From contig CASEIV010000005.1 of NCBI GenBank assembly GCA_949288175.1, positions 1-64,000 on the forward strand: 64,000 nucleotides of DNA, read 5' to 3'. The notes under the pieces were generated by a model, which was not told the origin of the DNA, did no database searches, and was given only the letters and a program-made list of their open reading frames with translations. Shown here one piece after another: positions 1 through 7,359 of this stretch (positions are counted from its first letter, which is position 1; each line of letters opens with the position of its first letter). A program made the position numbers and the translations under genes. The stretch comes from an uncultured Eubacteriales bacterium (GTDB lineage Bacteria; Bacillota; Clostridia; TANB77; CAG-508).

Positions 1-22
1 TTATAATTTCTTCTGGTAACAT
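1..22 (-). CDS. rplW: Ribosomal protein L23 (uL23), first codons only
   Basis: Only the first seven codons (MLPEEII) lie in the window. The ATG shares its A with the TAA stop of the upstream rplD (TAATG overlap), the usual translational coupling in S10 operons. Identity rests on gene order rpsJ-rplC-rplD-rplW, since seven residues cannot be diagnostic. Confidence 0.7.
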
Positions 23-645
23 TATGCGTACACCTCCTCTAATTTTTTAACAGTGTCTACTGGTAAAATTAGATTTGTATATTTTAATAAATCAAATATG
101 TTTATATTGTTAGCAACGATTGTTTTAACACCTTCGATATTTCTTGATGACATGAAAACATTTTTATTATTCTCTGGAAGAATGATTAATGTTTTTCCTT
201 CAACTTTCATATCTGCTAATGCTTTTACCATTGTCTTTGTTTTGATTTCTTTTACTTCTAATTTATCAACAACTGTTAATTCTTTTTCTAATACTTTAGA
301 ACTTAATACTGATTTTATAGCAAGTCTTTTTTCTTTTTTATTTACTGTGTATTTATATGAACGAGGTTTTGGTCCTAAAGCAATACCACCTTTAATCCAT
401 TGTGGAGCTCTAATTGAACCTTGTCTTGCTCTACCTGTTCCTTTTTGTCTCCATGGTTTTTTACCACCACCTGAAACTTCTGCTCTTGTTTTTGTACTTT
501 GTGTACCTTGTCTTTGATTAGCTAAATAGTTAACTAAAACGCTATGTACAATAGCTTCGTTTGGTTCAATACCAAATACACTATCAGCTAATTCTATATC
601 ACTTACTTTTTTACCTTTCATATCTAAAACGTCTACTTTTGGCAT
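22..645 (-). CDS. rplD: 50S ribosomal protein L4 (uL4)
   Basis: 207 residues, the normal size for bacterial L4. L4 binds 23S rRNA near the exit tunnel and in several bacteria also represses its own S10 operon through the mRNA leader. The hallmark basic loop is visible around residues 60-95 (GGGKKPWRQKGTGRARQGS, then APQWIKGG). It is preceded by a strong AGGAGG site and lies 20 nt after rplC, co-oriented with rpsJ and rplC. Sequence, length and context all agree. Confidence 0.98.
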   Translation of the reverse strand: MPKVDVLDMKGKKVSDIELADSVFGIEPNEAIVHSVLVNYLANQRQGTQSTKTRAEVSGGGKKPWRQKGTGRARQGSIRAPQWIKGGIALGPKPRSYKYTVNKKEKRLAIKSVLSSKVLEKELTVVDKLEVKEIKTKTMVKALADMKVEGKTLIILPENNKNVFMSSRNIEGVKTIVANNINIFDLLKYTNLILPVDTVKKLEEVYA

Positions 646-665
646 TTTGTTCTTCCTCCTTCCTT

Positions 666-1301
666 CTATTTAGTAGCCTTTACAGCTGATTTTACTTTTA
701 AGATAGCTCCTTTTGCTCCTGGAACACTACCTTTTACTAAAATTACATTTTTATCCATATCTACTTTTACAACATCTAAGTTTTGTATTGTAACTGTAAC
801 TCTTCCCATATGTCCTGGTAGTTTTTTACCTTTAAATACTCTACCTGGTGTTGATGTAGATCCCATTGAACCTGGTCTTCTATGGTACATAGAACCATGT
901 CCCATTGGTCCTCTGTGTTGTCCATGTCTTTTGATAACACCTTGGAATCCTTTTCCTTTTGATGTTCCTTGAACATCGATTTTCTCTCCTGCTTCAAAAA
1001 CATCTGCTTTTACTTCGTCTCCAACTTTGATTCCTTCTATTGAATCTAATCTAAATTCTCTTAGATGTTTTTTGTTAGCTAATTTTGCTTTTGCAAAATG
1101 TCCTGCTTCTGGTTTGTTGATGTGTTTATCTTTTACATCTCCAAATCCTAATTGAACTGCATTGTAACCATCTGTTTCTACTGTTTTTACTTGTGCTACA
1201 ACACATGGTCCAGCTTCTATAACTGTTACTGGAATTACATTTCCTTTTTCATCAAAGATTTGTGTCATTCCAATTTTTCTTCCGATTATTCCTTTTTTCA
1301 T
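666..1301 (-). CDS. rplC: 50S ribosomal protein L3 (uL3)
   Basis: 211 residues. The protein starts [20 protein letters not shown], the typical L3 N-terminus. The central loop that reaches toward the peptidyl transferase centre is present near residues 128-150 ([19 protein letters not shown]). The protein initiates large-subunit assembly on 23S rRNA domain VI. It is second in the S10 operon, 78 nt after rpsJ, and ends with TAG, so TAG is used as a normal stop in this genome. Confidence 0.98.
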   Translation of the reverse strand: MKKGIIGRKIGMTQIFDEKGNVIPVTVIEAGPCVVAQVKTVETDGYNAVQLGFGDVKDKHINKPEAGHFAKAKLANKKHLREFRLDSIEGIKVGDEVKADVFEAGEKIDVQGTSKGKGFQGVIKRHGQHRGPMGHGSMYHRRPGSMGSTSTPGRVFKGKKLPGHMGRVTVTIQNLDVVKVDMDKNVILVKGSVPGAKGAILKVKSAVKATK

Positions 1302-1379
1302 TTTCTTTCCTCCTAACTATTGGCTGGCTTGCCAGCTTGGTTTTGATGCTACATTATAATATTGTAGTTTAAAATTTAA

Positions 1380-1703
1380 CTATAATTTAATTTCTATATC
1401 TACACCAGCTGGTAACTCTAATTTCATTAAGCTGTCAACTGTTTTTTGTGTTGGATATAAAATATCGATAACTCTTTTATGTGTTCTCATTTCGAATTGT
1501 TCTCTTGAATCTTTGTATTTATGTGGAGAACGTAAAATTGTTACGATTTCCTTTTGTGTTGGTAATGGAATAGGACCTGATACCTTTGCTCCTGTTTTTT
1601 TAGCTGTTTCTACTATTTTTTCAGCAGACTGATCTAAAACTACATGGTCATAAGCTTTTAGTCTTATTCTAATTTTTTCACTTGTTGCTACTGTGTTTGC
1701 CAT
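1380..1703 (-). CDS. rpsJ: 30S ribosomal protein S10 (uS10, NusE)
   Basis: 107 residues, slightly longer than the usual ~102 because of a short N-terminal extension before [11 protein letters not shown]. The S10 signature [19 protein letters not shown] is present. S10 is part of the 30S head and also, as NusE, of transcription antitermination complexes with NusB, whose gene is in this window at 37914-38315. It is the first gene of the S10 operon, preceded by GGAGGG and by a leader of about 270 nt with an intrinsic terminator. Confidence 0.98.
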   Translation of the reverse strand: MANTVATSEKIRIRLKAYDHVVLDQSAEKIVETAKKTGAKVSGPIPLPTQKEIVTILRSPHKYKDSREQFEMRTHKRVIDILYPTQKTVDSLMKLELPAGVDIEIKL

Positions 1704-1815
1704 TGTAATTTTCCCTCCTTCTTAAAAATAATTTTTTGATTGTGATAACAAGGTTTTGCTATCGAAATTACCGTGGCAAGTTAAAACGCACTCAGGTGTT
1801 TTGAATATTACCTAT

Positions 1816-1848
1816 AAAAAAACCCAAAATATGCATGATAATTCTGGG
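1816..1848 (-). terminator. Intrinsic terminator inside the S10 leader
   Basis: On the minus strand CCCAGAAT pairs with ATTTTGGG (8 bp, one G-T) around a short loop, followed by seven T. It lies 113 nt upstream of the rpsJ start and downstream of the promoter, so it must be read through for S10 operon expression. Confidence 0.8.
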
Positions 1849-1871
1849 ATAAGTGCTTAAATTTTAAAAAC

Positions 1872-1904
1872 TTACCGCCTGGTCTTTGCCATGACATACT
1901 CCAC
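1872..1904 (-). CDS. Putative leader peptide MEYVMAKTRR
   Basis: A GTG start 8 nt after a perfect GGAGG (1913-1917) opens a 10-residue frame ending AGG CGG TAA. The two last sense codons are rare Arg codons, and CGG is otherwise missing from normal genes here. The stop lies about 23 nt before the terminator stem. If CGGT were read as one quadruplet the new frame stays open to a TAA at 1808-1810, beyond the terminator hairpin. An in-frame ATG at 1958 gives a longer 28-residue version without a good ribosome site. Translation is unproven. Confidence 0.4.
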   Translation of the reverse strand: MEYVMAKTRR

Positions 1905-1978
1905 CGAAGTTCCCTCCATCCTTGTTTTCTGTAAGGATGTAGCCACATTCAGCTTCATCGCTCAATTCATGCTCATAT

Positions 1979-2007
1979 ATTATACAATGATTGCCAATAG
2001 ATGTCAA
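1979..2007 (-). promoter_or_regulatory. Consensus sigma-A promoter of the S10 operon
   Basis: A -35 TTGACA (2007-2002) and a -10 TATAAT (1984-1979) are separated by exactly 17 nt, a perfect match to the vegetative consensus. It points toward rpsJ, with expected start of transcription near 1972. The -35 box overlaps the last codons of the upstream small ORF. Confidence 0.9.
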
Positions 2008-2240
2008 CAGTTTTTACAATTTTTTTCATTTCGCACTTGCATTTTTTTCAAATATTTGTATATAACACTTTCTATATGTGCTAAACTTTCATAATTTGTA
2101 ATAAATTTACCATCATGTCTATGTCTTACATTACTTCTTATAATTCGTATTTGCCTATTAAATTCTCTTCGATAAATTTCTGCCAATTTATTCTTGCTCA
2201 ATCCTGCTCTCCATTTTTGTATAATCTCTTCTTCTTTCAC
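2004..2240 (-). CDS. Small HTH-like hypothetical protein
   Basis: 78 residues from a GTG start behind AAGAGGTG. The N-terminal part (EEEIIQKWRAGLSKNKLAEIYRREF) looks like the first helices of a helix-turn-helix that recognises recurring regulators, followed by a basic stretch RSNVRHRHDGKFI. The protein is charged and has no signal or membrane segment, so a DNA- or RNA-binding role is plausible but not shown. It sits alone between RNase J and the S10 promoter. I do not recognise a named family with certainty. Confidence 0.6.
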   Translation of the reverse strand: MKEEEIIQKWRAGLSKNKLAEIYRREFNRQIRIIRSNVRHRHDGKFITNYESLAHIESVIYKYLKKMQVRNEKNCKNC

Positions 2241-2363
2241 ACCAACACCTCTTAGTGTTATTATGAACGAATTTATTCAAAATATATCAAAGTATTATTT
2301 TAAGATAATAAAAAAAGAACATTCTTCAAATATTAAAGTAACATTCTTAATATCTTGAAGTCT

Positions 2364-2404
2364 GTCCCTTTCGTTTAATTTTTGAACGATTTGACACGTC
2401 CCTA
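2364..2404. repeat. REP-like dispersed repeat, copy 1
   Basis: Read on the minus strand it begins GGGACGTGTCAAATCGTT and ends AACGAAAGGGAC. The same 5' half recurs at 6582-6622 and 19707-19755. The repeat overlaps the TAG stop codon of the RNase J gene (2402-2404), so it forms the very 3' end of that gene. The hairpin here is imperfect: TCGTT pairs with AACGA. Confidence 0.75.
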
Positions 2405-4300
2405 TATTTCCATAATAATTGGTATAATCATTGGGTTTCTTTTTGTTTTCATAAAGATATAATCTCTTAAATTTTCTCTAGTTGCTGATTTTATTGTTCC
2501 CCAATCTCTAATACCTCTTTCTTCACATTTTTTAATTTCATGTCTTACAACTGATTTCACATCATCCATTAAGTTTTCAGATTCTCTTACATATACAAAT
2601 CCTCTTGAAATCACATCTGGTCCTGCTACCACTTCTCCTGTTGCAGAATCCATTGTTAAAACAATAATGATTAATCCATCTTGTGATAAATGTTGTCTGT
2701 CTCTTAAAACAATACTTCCAACATCTCCAACACCAAGTCCATCCACAAGAATCCTTCCACAAGGTACTGTTGTTGTAAATTCTGCTTGATGGTCATTTAG
2801 TTCCAAAATCCTTCCATTTGACATCATAATAATACGATTTTTATCAATTCCCATGCTTTGCGCTGTTTCGCTATGTGCAATTAATTGTCTATATTCTCCA
2901 TGTACAGGAATAAAATATTTTGGTTTTGCTAAAGCAATAATTAATTTTTGCTCTTCCTGGCAAGCATGTCCAGAAACATGAATAGCTTCTAATGAACTAT
3001 ATACAACTTCTGCACCTATTTGCATTAAATCATCAATTACTTTTGATACAAATTTTTCATTTCCTGGAATTGGGGTTGCAGATATAATTACCAAATCATT
3101 TGGTGTGATTTTTACTTTTCTGTGATCACCTGCAGCCATTCTTGTTAAAGCTGACATTGGTTCCCCTTGACTTCCAGTTGTAATAATGACCAAGTTTTCA
3201 TCAGGATAATTGTTTATCATATCAATATCAATAAATATATTTTCTGGACACTCAATATATCCTAACTCTCTTGCGGTTTCAATCATATTTATCATACTTC
3301 TACCACATACGGCAATTTTTCTGTTATACTTCACTGCTGAATTTACGATTTGTTGTACTCTGTGTACATTTGAAGCAAAAGTTGCAACCACTATTCTTTT
3401 TGTACAATGCAAAAATAATTTATCAAATACTTCTCCAACAGAACTTTCTGACATTGTAAATCCTTTTCTTTCTGCATTTGTACTATCAGACATTAATGCT
3501 AAAACGCCTTGATTTCCTAGTTCAGCAATTCTTCCAAAATCCATAATTTTTCCATCAATTGGTGTATAGTCTACTTTAAAGTCTCCTGTGTGTAAAACAG
3601 TTCCTGCTGGCGTTGTAATTGCTAACATTACTGAATCTGGAATACTATGAGAACTTCTAATAAATTCTACTTTAAAATTCTTTCCTAAAGAAATTGTTTG
3701 TCCTTGTACAACTTCATGCATTTCTGTACTTCTAAGTAATTTATGTTCTTCTAATTTATTTCTTATTAATCCTGCTGTTAATTTTGTAGCATAAATTGGA
3801 ATATTTATTTTTTTCAATAAATATGGAACTGCACCTATATGGTCTTCATGCCCATGTGTAATCACTAGTCCCTTTATTTTATCCGCATTTTTCTCTAAAT
3901 ATGATACATCTGGTATTACTAAATCAATTCCTAGCATATCGTCATCTGGAAATGATAATCCACAATCTACTACAATCATTTCATTCTCGTATTCAAAAAC
4001 TGTAATATTTTTGCCAATCTCATGCAATCCACCTAATGGAATAATTTTTAAATTTGATTTCTTAAAAATTGTTTCTGTTTCTTTCTTTCTTTTCCTTCTT
4101 GTTTTAATAGGTTTTACTTCTTTATTTTCTTCTTTTTTTGCCTCGACCATATTTTTATCTTGTGATACTTTCATTTCTTTTGCTTCATTATTAAATTCTT
4201 TTTTCTTTCTATTATATGGTCTTCTTGTTCTTCCTCCTTCTTTTTTGGTATTTTCTTTTTTCTCGATTTTTTCGTTGTTTTTTAAAATTTCTCCTGTCAT
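2402..4300 (-). CDS. rnj: Ribonuclease J
   Basis: 632 residues. RNase J is a metallo-beta-lactamase/beta-CASP nuclease with 5'-3' exonuclease and endonuclease activity in mRNA decay and rRNA maturation. The zinc motif THGHEDHIGA is near residue 149, and later motifs SGHACQEE and PVHGEYRQL fit the beta-CASP region. The first ~80 residues are a Lys/Arg/Glu-rich extension (EKKENTKKEGGRTRRPYNRK) absent from the catalytic core, probably disordered and RNA-binding. It starts behind AGGAG. Its stop codon lies inside a dispersed repeat. J1 or J2 cannot be distinguished without the rest of the genome. Confidence 0.95.
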   Translation of the reverse strand: MTGEILKNNEKIEKKENTKKEGGRTRRPYNRKKKEFNNEAKEMKVSQDKNMVEAKKEENKEVKPIKTRRKRKKETETIFKKSNLKIIPLGGLHEIGKNITVFEYENEMIVVDCGLSFPDDDMLGIDLVIPDVSYLEKNADKIKGLVITHGHEDHIGAVPYLLKKINIPIYATKLTAGLIRNKLEEHKLLRSTEMHEVVQGQTISLGKNFKVEFIRSSHSIPDSVMLAITTPAGTVLHTGDFKVDYTPIDGKIMDFGRIAELGNQGVLALMSDSTNAERKGFTMSESSVGEVFDKLFLHCTKRIVVATFASNVHRVQQIVNSAVKYNRKIAVCGRSMINMIETARELGYIECPENIFIDIDMINNYPDENLVIITTGSQGEPMSALTRMAAGDHRKVKITPNDLVIISATPIPGNEKFVSKVIDDLMQIGAEVVYSSLEAIHVSGHACQEEQKLIIALAKPKYFIPVHGEYRQLIAHSETAQSMGIDKNRIIMMSNGRILELNDHQAEFTTTVPCGRILVDGLGVGDVGSIVLRDRQHLSQDGLIIIVLTMDSATGEVVAGPDVISRGFVYVRESENLMDDVKSVVRHEIKKCEERGIRDWGTIKSATRENLRDYIFMKTKRNPMIIPIIMEI

Positions 4301-4762
4301 AAAAACTCCTTTCTTCCTTTACTTTATATTTTCTCAATTTTACTAAACTTATACATTTTGTTTTTATTTTATACTTGGGATTTTTTCGAACAAATTTATT
4401 GATACAAAACTAGAACAATATTAATCAAAACCACAATGAATATTATTCCTATATGAAATATAGGAATATATACATATCTCTTATTTTTATATTTATATTT
4501 CTTTTGTACACACCGTTTCCTATATATTTTTCTCTTAAATACATAGGCTCTTTATTTTTATAAATTTGTTACTAAAATCTCATTTCTAACAATTTACTTT
4601 TATTATCTCATTTTCTAGTTCACTTTTAACAAAGTATTTATTTAATAAAATCTCATCCTTTAGCTTCTATAAGCTAACAACTTGTTATATTTTACTATAA
4701 AATGGAAAAAAAGTCAAATTTTACAATAACGATTTCTTTTGTTTTAGCCTTTTGGATTATAA
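4301..4762. other. Intergenic region without recognised gene
   Basis: A very A/T-rich spacer upstream of RNase J. I see a perfect 10-bp hairpin ATTCCTATAT/ATATAGGAAT near 4448-4470 and no convincing ORF. It presumably holds the rnj promoter, but no clear -35/-10 pair stood out. Confidence 0.4.
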
Positions 4763-4804
4763 TCAAAAAAAGAACCTCCTAACATTATATGAAGAGATTC
4801 CTTC
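4763..4804 (-). terminator. Intrinsic terminator after prepilin gene/fragment
   Basis: On the minus strand GAATCTCT pairs with GGAGGTTC (8 bp with two G-T pairs), followed by seven T. It would end transcripts from the prepilin-like gene at 4959-6227. Confidence 0.6.
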
Positions 4805-4823
4805 TTTCACTTTTCAATTAGAT

Positions 4824-4940
4824 CTAATCCTCCAGATTCAATTCAAATTCTAGATTTTCTCCGTCATCATTAGTTTTTATGTCATATTCTTCTGCATACT
4901 TAGCTGCCTCTCTAAGAATATCCTGACGTATTGTTACAGT
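4824..4940 (-). pseudogene. Possible C-terminal gene fragment
   Basis: An open stretch of about 35 codons ends in TAG and reads with good codon usage (RQDILREAAKYAEEYDIKTN, then an acidic tail ending LNLED). It has no start codon or ribosome site of its own. Just upstream is a motif TTACAGTTCAGACTCAA resembling the outer end of the fold-back element at 31862. It could be the remnant of a gene cut by rearrangement. The family is unknown. Confidence 0.35.
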
Positions 4941-4958
4941 TCAGACTCAATTTTTTAT

Positions 4959-6227
4959 TTATTTTATTGTCCAACCATCTTCTGAATTTCCTTCTAATTG
5001 GATATTAGACTCTAGAGTTACTACTGGACGGATAGCCCAATCATAGTTAAGCGAACGTGTATCAGAGCTATACATGATGCTAGTCATGTCCACTCCGCCA
5101 TCGTACACAGCACGCATATTAAAACTAGCAGTATATTCTCCACAGATAACCGTGGGAGAAGCTAGCAATTGGCTCACATTGCTATCCCCTGTTCCCTTTG
5201 TTATCATATTGGCTATGTCAGTATTATCTGCCATTTGAGATGATATAGTATAAAAATAAAATGTGGACTCTATTTCTTCACTTTCTTTTGGATTATCTAC
5301 ACTTATTATTTCTGATGAACCTGGCATTCTGAATGTTTGGAAATCTTCAATTGTTATATTTTCCCAATTCTTCCATGTTTGTCCCTTGTCTGTCGAAGTA
5401 CTATATTGCATACATCCTTCTTCTGTTGAAAATCTATATTTATATAAATCTCCATATCCACTATATGTCTCTGGGGCATAATCTGCTAGTTTATCTATAT
5501 CTTCTACATTTAAACTTCTTGCGCTTTTTGCATATTCTCCTTTTCCATATAATTCATTACATGCTGTATTTAACACTTCTTCTCCATTTAAATATCCTAT
5601 TTCCCCTAATAGTATCACTGTTGCTGTTGTTGGATTATCACTTATTAGCTCTAATCCTCCATTTTCTCCTATTCCTAATATTCTCCATCCTAAATCTTCT
5701 GTTGTTAATGTTTGTTGTTCTATATATCCACTTTCTGTCATATCTATTTGAGTGCTTTCTGTTCCTTCGTCATAATTTAATACATAATCCCCTACTTTTA
5801 CCGTTATTTTTCCATTTGTGATTTCATATCCTGTTTGTGTCCATTCTGATACAACTACACTTCCATCTTCTCTTATGATGACATTATTTCCATCAACTAC
5901 TACTGTTGATGGTAAACTGTCTATTGGATTATTCTCTATTGTCTCTCCTTCATGCGTTAATCCGTCTATATTTCCTAAATTATCATTTAAATCCTCTATA
6001 TTAATATTTCCATCTGTTCCAATACTCGCTATTACTTCTAATTGCACTTGTTCTTCTGCATTTGCCTGTATCGTTTTTTTACTTGCTTCACTTGCTCTTG
6101 TTAAAATTCCATTTTCTCCTGTTAGGGTTGCGATACTTACTCCTGCTAAAATTAATAAAACAATGATTGTAATTACTAATGCTATTAATGTAATACCTTT
6201 ATTTCTTTTTTCTAAATTTCCTCTCAT
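4959..6227 (-). CDS. Prepilin-like secreted protein with large C-terminal domain
   Basis: 422 residues. The N-terminus KGITLIALVITIIVLLILAG is a type IV prepilin signal: positively charged leader, G before the cleavage point, and a hydrophobic helix of ~20 residues. The helix is followed by the usual polar part (SEASKKTIQANAEEQV). The remaining ~330 residues, with many Thr/Ser/Tyr and repeated mentions of an aligned RPVVTLESN end, look like an extracellular domain that in Clostridia is often fused to pseudopilin helices. No pilus assembly genes are nearby, so a dedicated prepilin peptidase must be elsewhere. Two palindromic motifs lie upstream. Confidence 0.8.
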   Translation of the reverse strand: MRGNLEKRNKGITLIALVITIIVLLILAGVSIATLTGENGILTRASEASKKTIQANAEEQVQLEVIASIGTDGNINIEDLNDNLGNIDGLTHEGETIENNPIDSLPSTVVVDGNNVIIREDGSVVVSEWTQTGYEITNGKITVKVGDYVLNYDEGTESTQIDMTESGYIEQQTLTTEDLGWRILGIGENGGLELISDNPTTATVILLGEIGYLNGEEVLNTACNELYGKGEYAKSARSLNVEDIDKLADYAPETYSGYGDLYKYRFSTEEGCMQYSTSTDKGQTWKNWENITIEDFQTFRMPGSSEIISVDNPKESEEIESTFYFYTISSQMADNTDIANMITKGTGDSNVSQLLASPTVICGEYTASFNMRAVYDGGVDMTSIMYSSDTRSLNYDWAIRPVVTLESNIQLEGNSEDGWTIK

Positions 6228-6268
6228 AATTTTCTCCTCTCTTTTATATATTTATCTTTCTGTACAAT

Positions 6269-6402
6269 TATACACATGATATATTATGTATATAAGAAAA
6301 GTATACCATACTAATTCTTAGTCTTCAATACTTTTATTTCTTTGTAATGTAAATGTAATACTTATCATGTTTTAGTGTTATACATGATTTATTATGTATA
6401 TA
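6269..6402. promoter_or_regulatory. Two palindromic motifs upstream of the prepilin-like gene
   Basis: Two near-identical copies (6269-6294 and 6379-6402) read TATACATGATTTATTATGTATA or a close variant, that is ACAT and ATGT half sites around an A/T-rich centre. They lie 40 and 150 nt upstream of the prepilin-like gene. Paired palindromes in a promoter region suggest operator sites for a dimeric regulator. The regulator is unknown. Confidence 0.4.
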
Positions 6403-6475
6403 TTTTTGCTCTTTATTTTTTTGTTAAGATATACTTGTGAAATCTAATTCGTTTATTTAATTTTAAAGAAAAGAA

Positions 6476-6530
6476 AACAAGTTAACTTTCATTCCTATTT
6501 CATAATGATAAATATAACTTGTTTTTATTT
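6476..6530. terminator. Bidirectional hairpin after spoVT
   Basis: AACAAGTTA (6476-6484) pairs with TAACTTGTT (6515-6523) around a 30-nt loop, with T-rich tracts on both strands. It lies downstream of spoVT. Confidence 0.5.
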
Positions 6531-6581
6531 TTTCTTTTTTTATATATTCTATTATCTTGTATCTCAATATCTATTAGAGCT

Positions 6582-6622
6582 GTCCCTTCTGTTCAATTTT
6601 CGAACGATTTGGCACGTCCCTA
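6582..6622. repeat. REP-like dispersed repeat, copy 2
   Basis: The minus strand begins GGGACGTGCCAAATCGTTCG, matching copies at 2364 and 19707. It lies 11 nt downstream of the spoVT stop codon, again directly at a gene 3' end. Confidence 0.75.
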
Positions 6623-6632
6623 TCGTTTACCT

Positions 6633-7187
6633 CTAAATTTCCATTTGTGTTCCTAAAAATGTAGCAGCTGATTGTGCCACTTTCTTTTCTACATCATTCA
6701 TTTTTTGGCTTGCTTCTTTAGACATTAATATAACTGTCCCGATGGTATCTCCATTAGAAATGATTGGATAGACAACTTGTGCATTATATTTTCTTTCCTG
6801 ATTATCATTTTTTGTTATTGGCATTGCCACATCACTATTTTCTTTACTTGTATATACTTCTTTATCTTCCATTAATTGTTCTAATTCTGGACTGACATCC
6901 TGCTCTAAAAATTCTTTTTTAGAACCTCCTGATACAGCAATAACTGTATCTTTATCTGTAATACATGCAATATGTCCTGTTGTTTTTGATAAAGTTTCTG
7001 CATATCCTGCTGCAAATTCAGATAATTCTCCAATTGGTGAATATTTCTTTAATATCACTTGTCCTTCTCTATCTGTAAAAACTTCTAATGGGTCACCTTC
7101 TTTTATTCTTAACACCTTTCTAATTTCTTTTGGTATTACAATTCTACCTAAATCATCTATTCTTCTTACGACACCTGTTGCTTTCAT
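6633..7187 (-). CDS. spoVT: Stage V sporulation protein T, AbrB-type regulator
   Basis: 184 residues. An N-terminal SpoVT/AbrB swapped-hairpin DNA-binding domain (MKATGVVRRIDDLGRIVIPK, residues 1-50) is followed by a GAF-like C-terminal domain (about 55-180). That is the full SpoVT architecture rather than a short AbrB. In Bacillus SpoVT adjusts sigma-G-dependent gene expression in the forespore. It is monocistronic, with GGGAGG 5 nt before ATG. With the SpoVM-like peptide at 47779 it is the main evidence that this organism forms spores. Confidence 0.93.
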   Translation of the reverse strand: MKATGVVRRIDDLGRIVIPKEIRKVLRIKEGDPLEVFTDREGQVILKKYSPIGELSEFAAGYAETLSKTTGHIACITDKDTVIAVSGGSKKEFLEQDVSPELEQLMEDKEVYTSKENSDVAMPITKNDNQERKYNAQVVYPIISNGDTIGTVILMSKEASQKMNDVEKKVAQSAATFLGTQMEI

Positions 7188-7287
7188 AATCTTCCTCCCT
7201 TTTGTTTTATAATTTTGTTATACTGTTATTATTTCTTATTGTTTCTTTTTTATTCATTTTTTGTCATAAAAAGTTTAATTCTTTATA

Positions 7288-7353
7288 TAAAAAAATTAGA
7301 CTATCAAACAGGAAAATCTCAAATTCACTTTGAGAGGTACCTATTTGATAGTC
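7288..7353 (-). terminator. Intrinsic terminator after the KAP NTPase gene
   Basis: GACTATCAAA and TTTGATAGTC form a 10-bp stem (7299-7308 with 7344-7353), with a T-rich run at 7288-7295 on the minus strand. It sits just after the stop codon at 7360. Confidence 0.7.
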
Positions 7354-7359
7354 CTAATT

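Larger units (their letters stand above)
1704..1972 (-). promoter_or_regulatory. S10 operon leader RNA (candidate attenuator)
   Basis: The transcript predicted from the promoter at 1979-2007 would run about 270 nt before rpsJ. It contains a hairpin around CATCCTT/AAGGATG (about 1910-1945), a very short leader-peptide ORF (1872-1904), an intrinsic terminator (1816-1848) and then about 110 nt of structured sequence. An internal terminator in the leader implies control by premature termination. In some bacteria L4 acts on such leaders. I cannot tell whether this one responds to L4 or to translation of the leader peptide. Confidence 0.6.

Noticed and set aside
1860-1960. SRP RNA, 6S RNA or RNase P RNA before rpsJ
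   Set aside because: The conserved loops of these RNAs are absent; the region is better explained as the S10 leader.
5333-5821. Leucine/isoleucine-rich open frame opposite the prepilin-like gene
   Set aside because: It is the antisense of a real gene with low-complexity composition and has no ribosome site.
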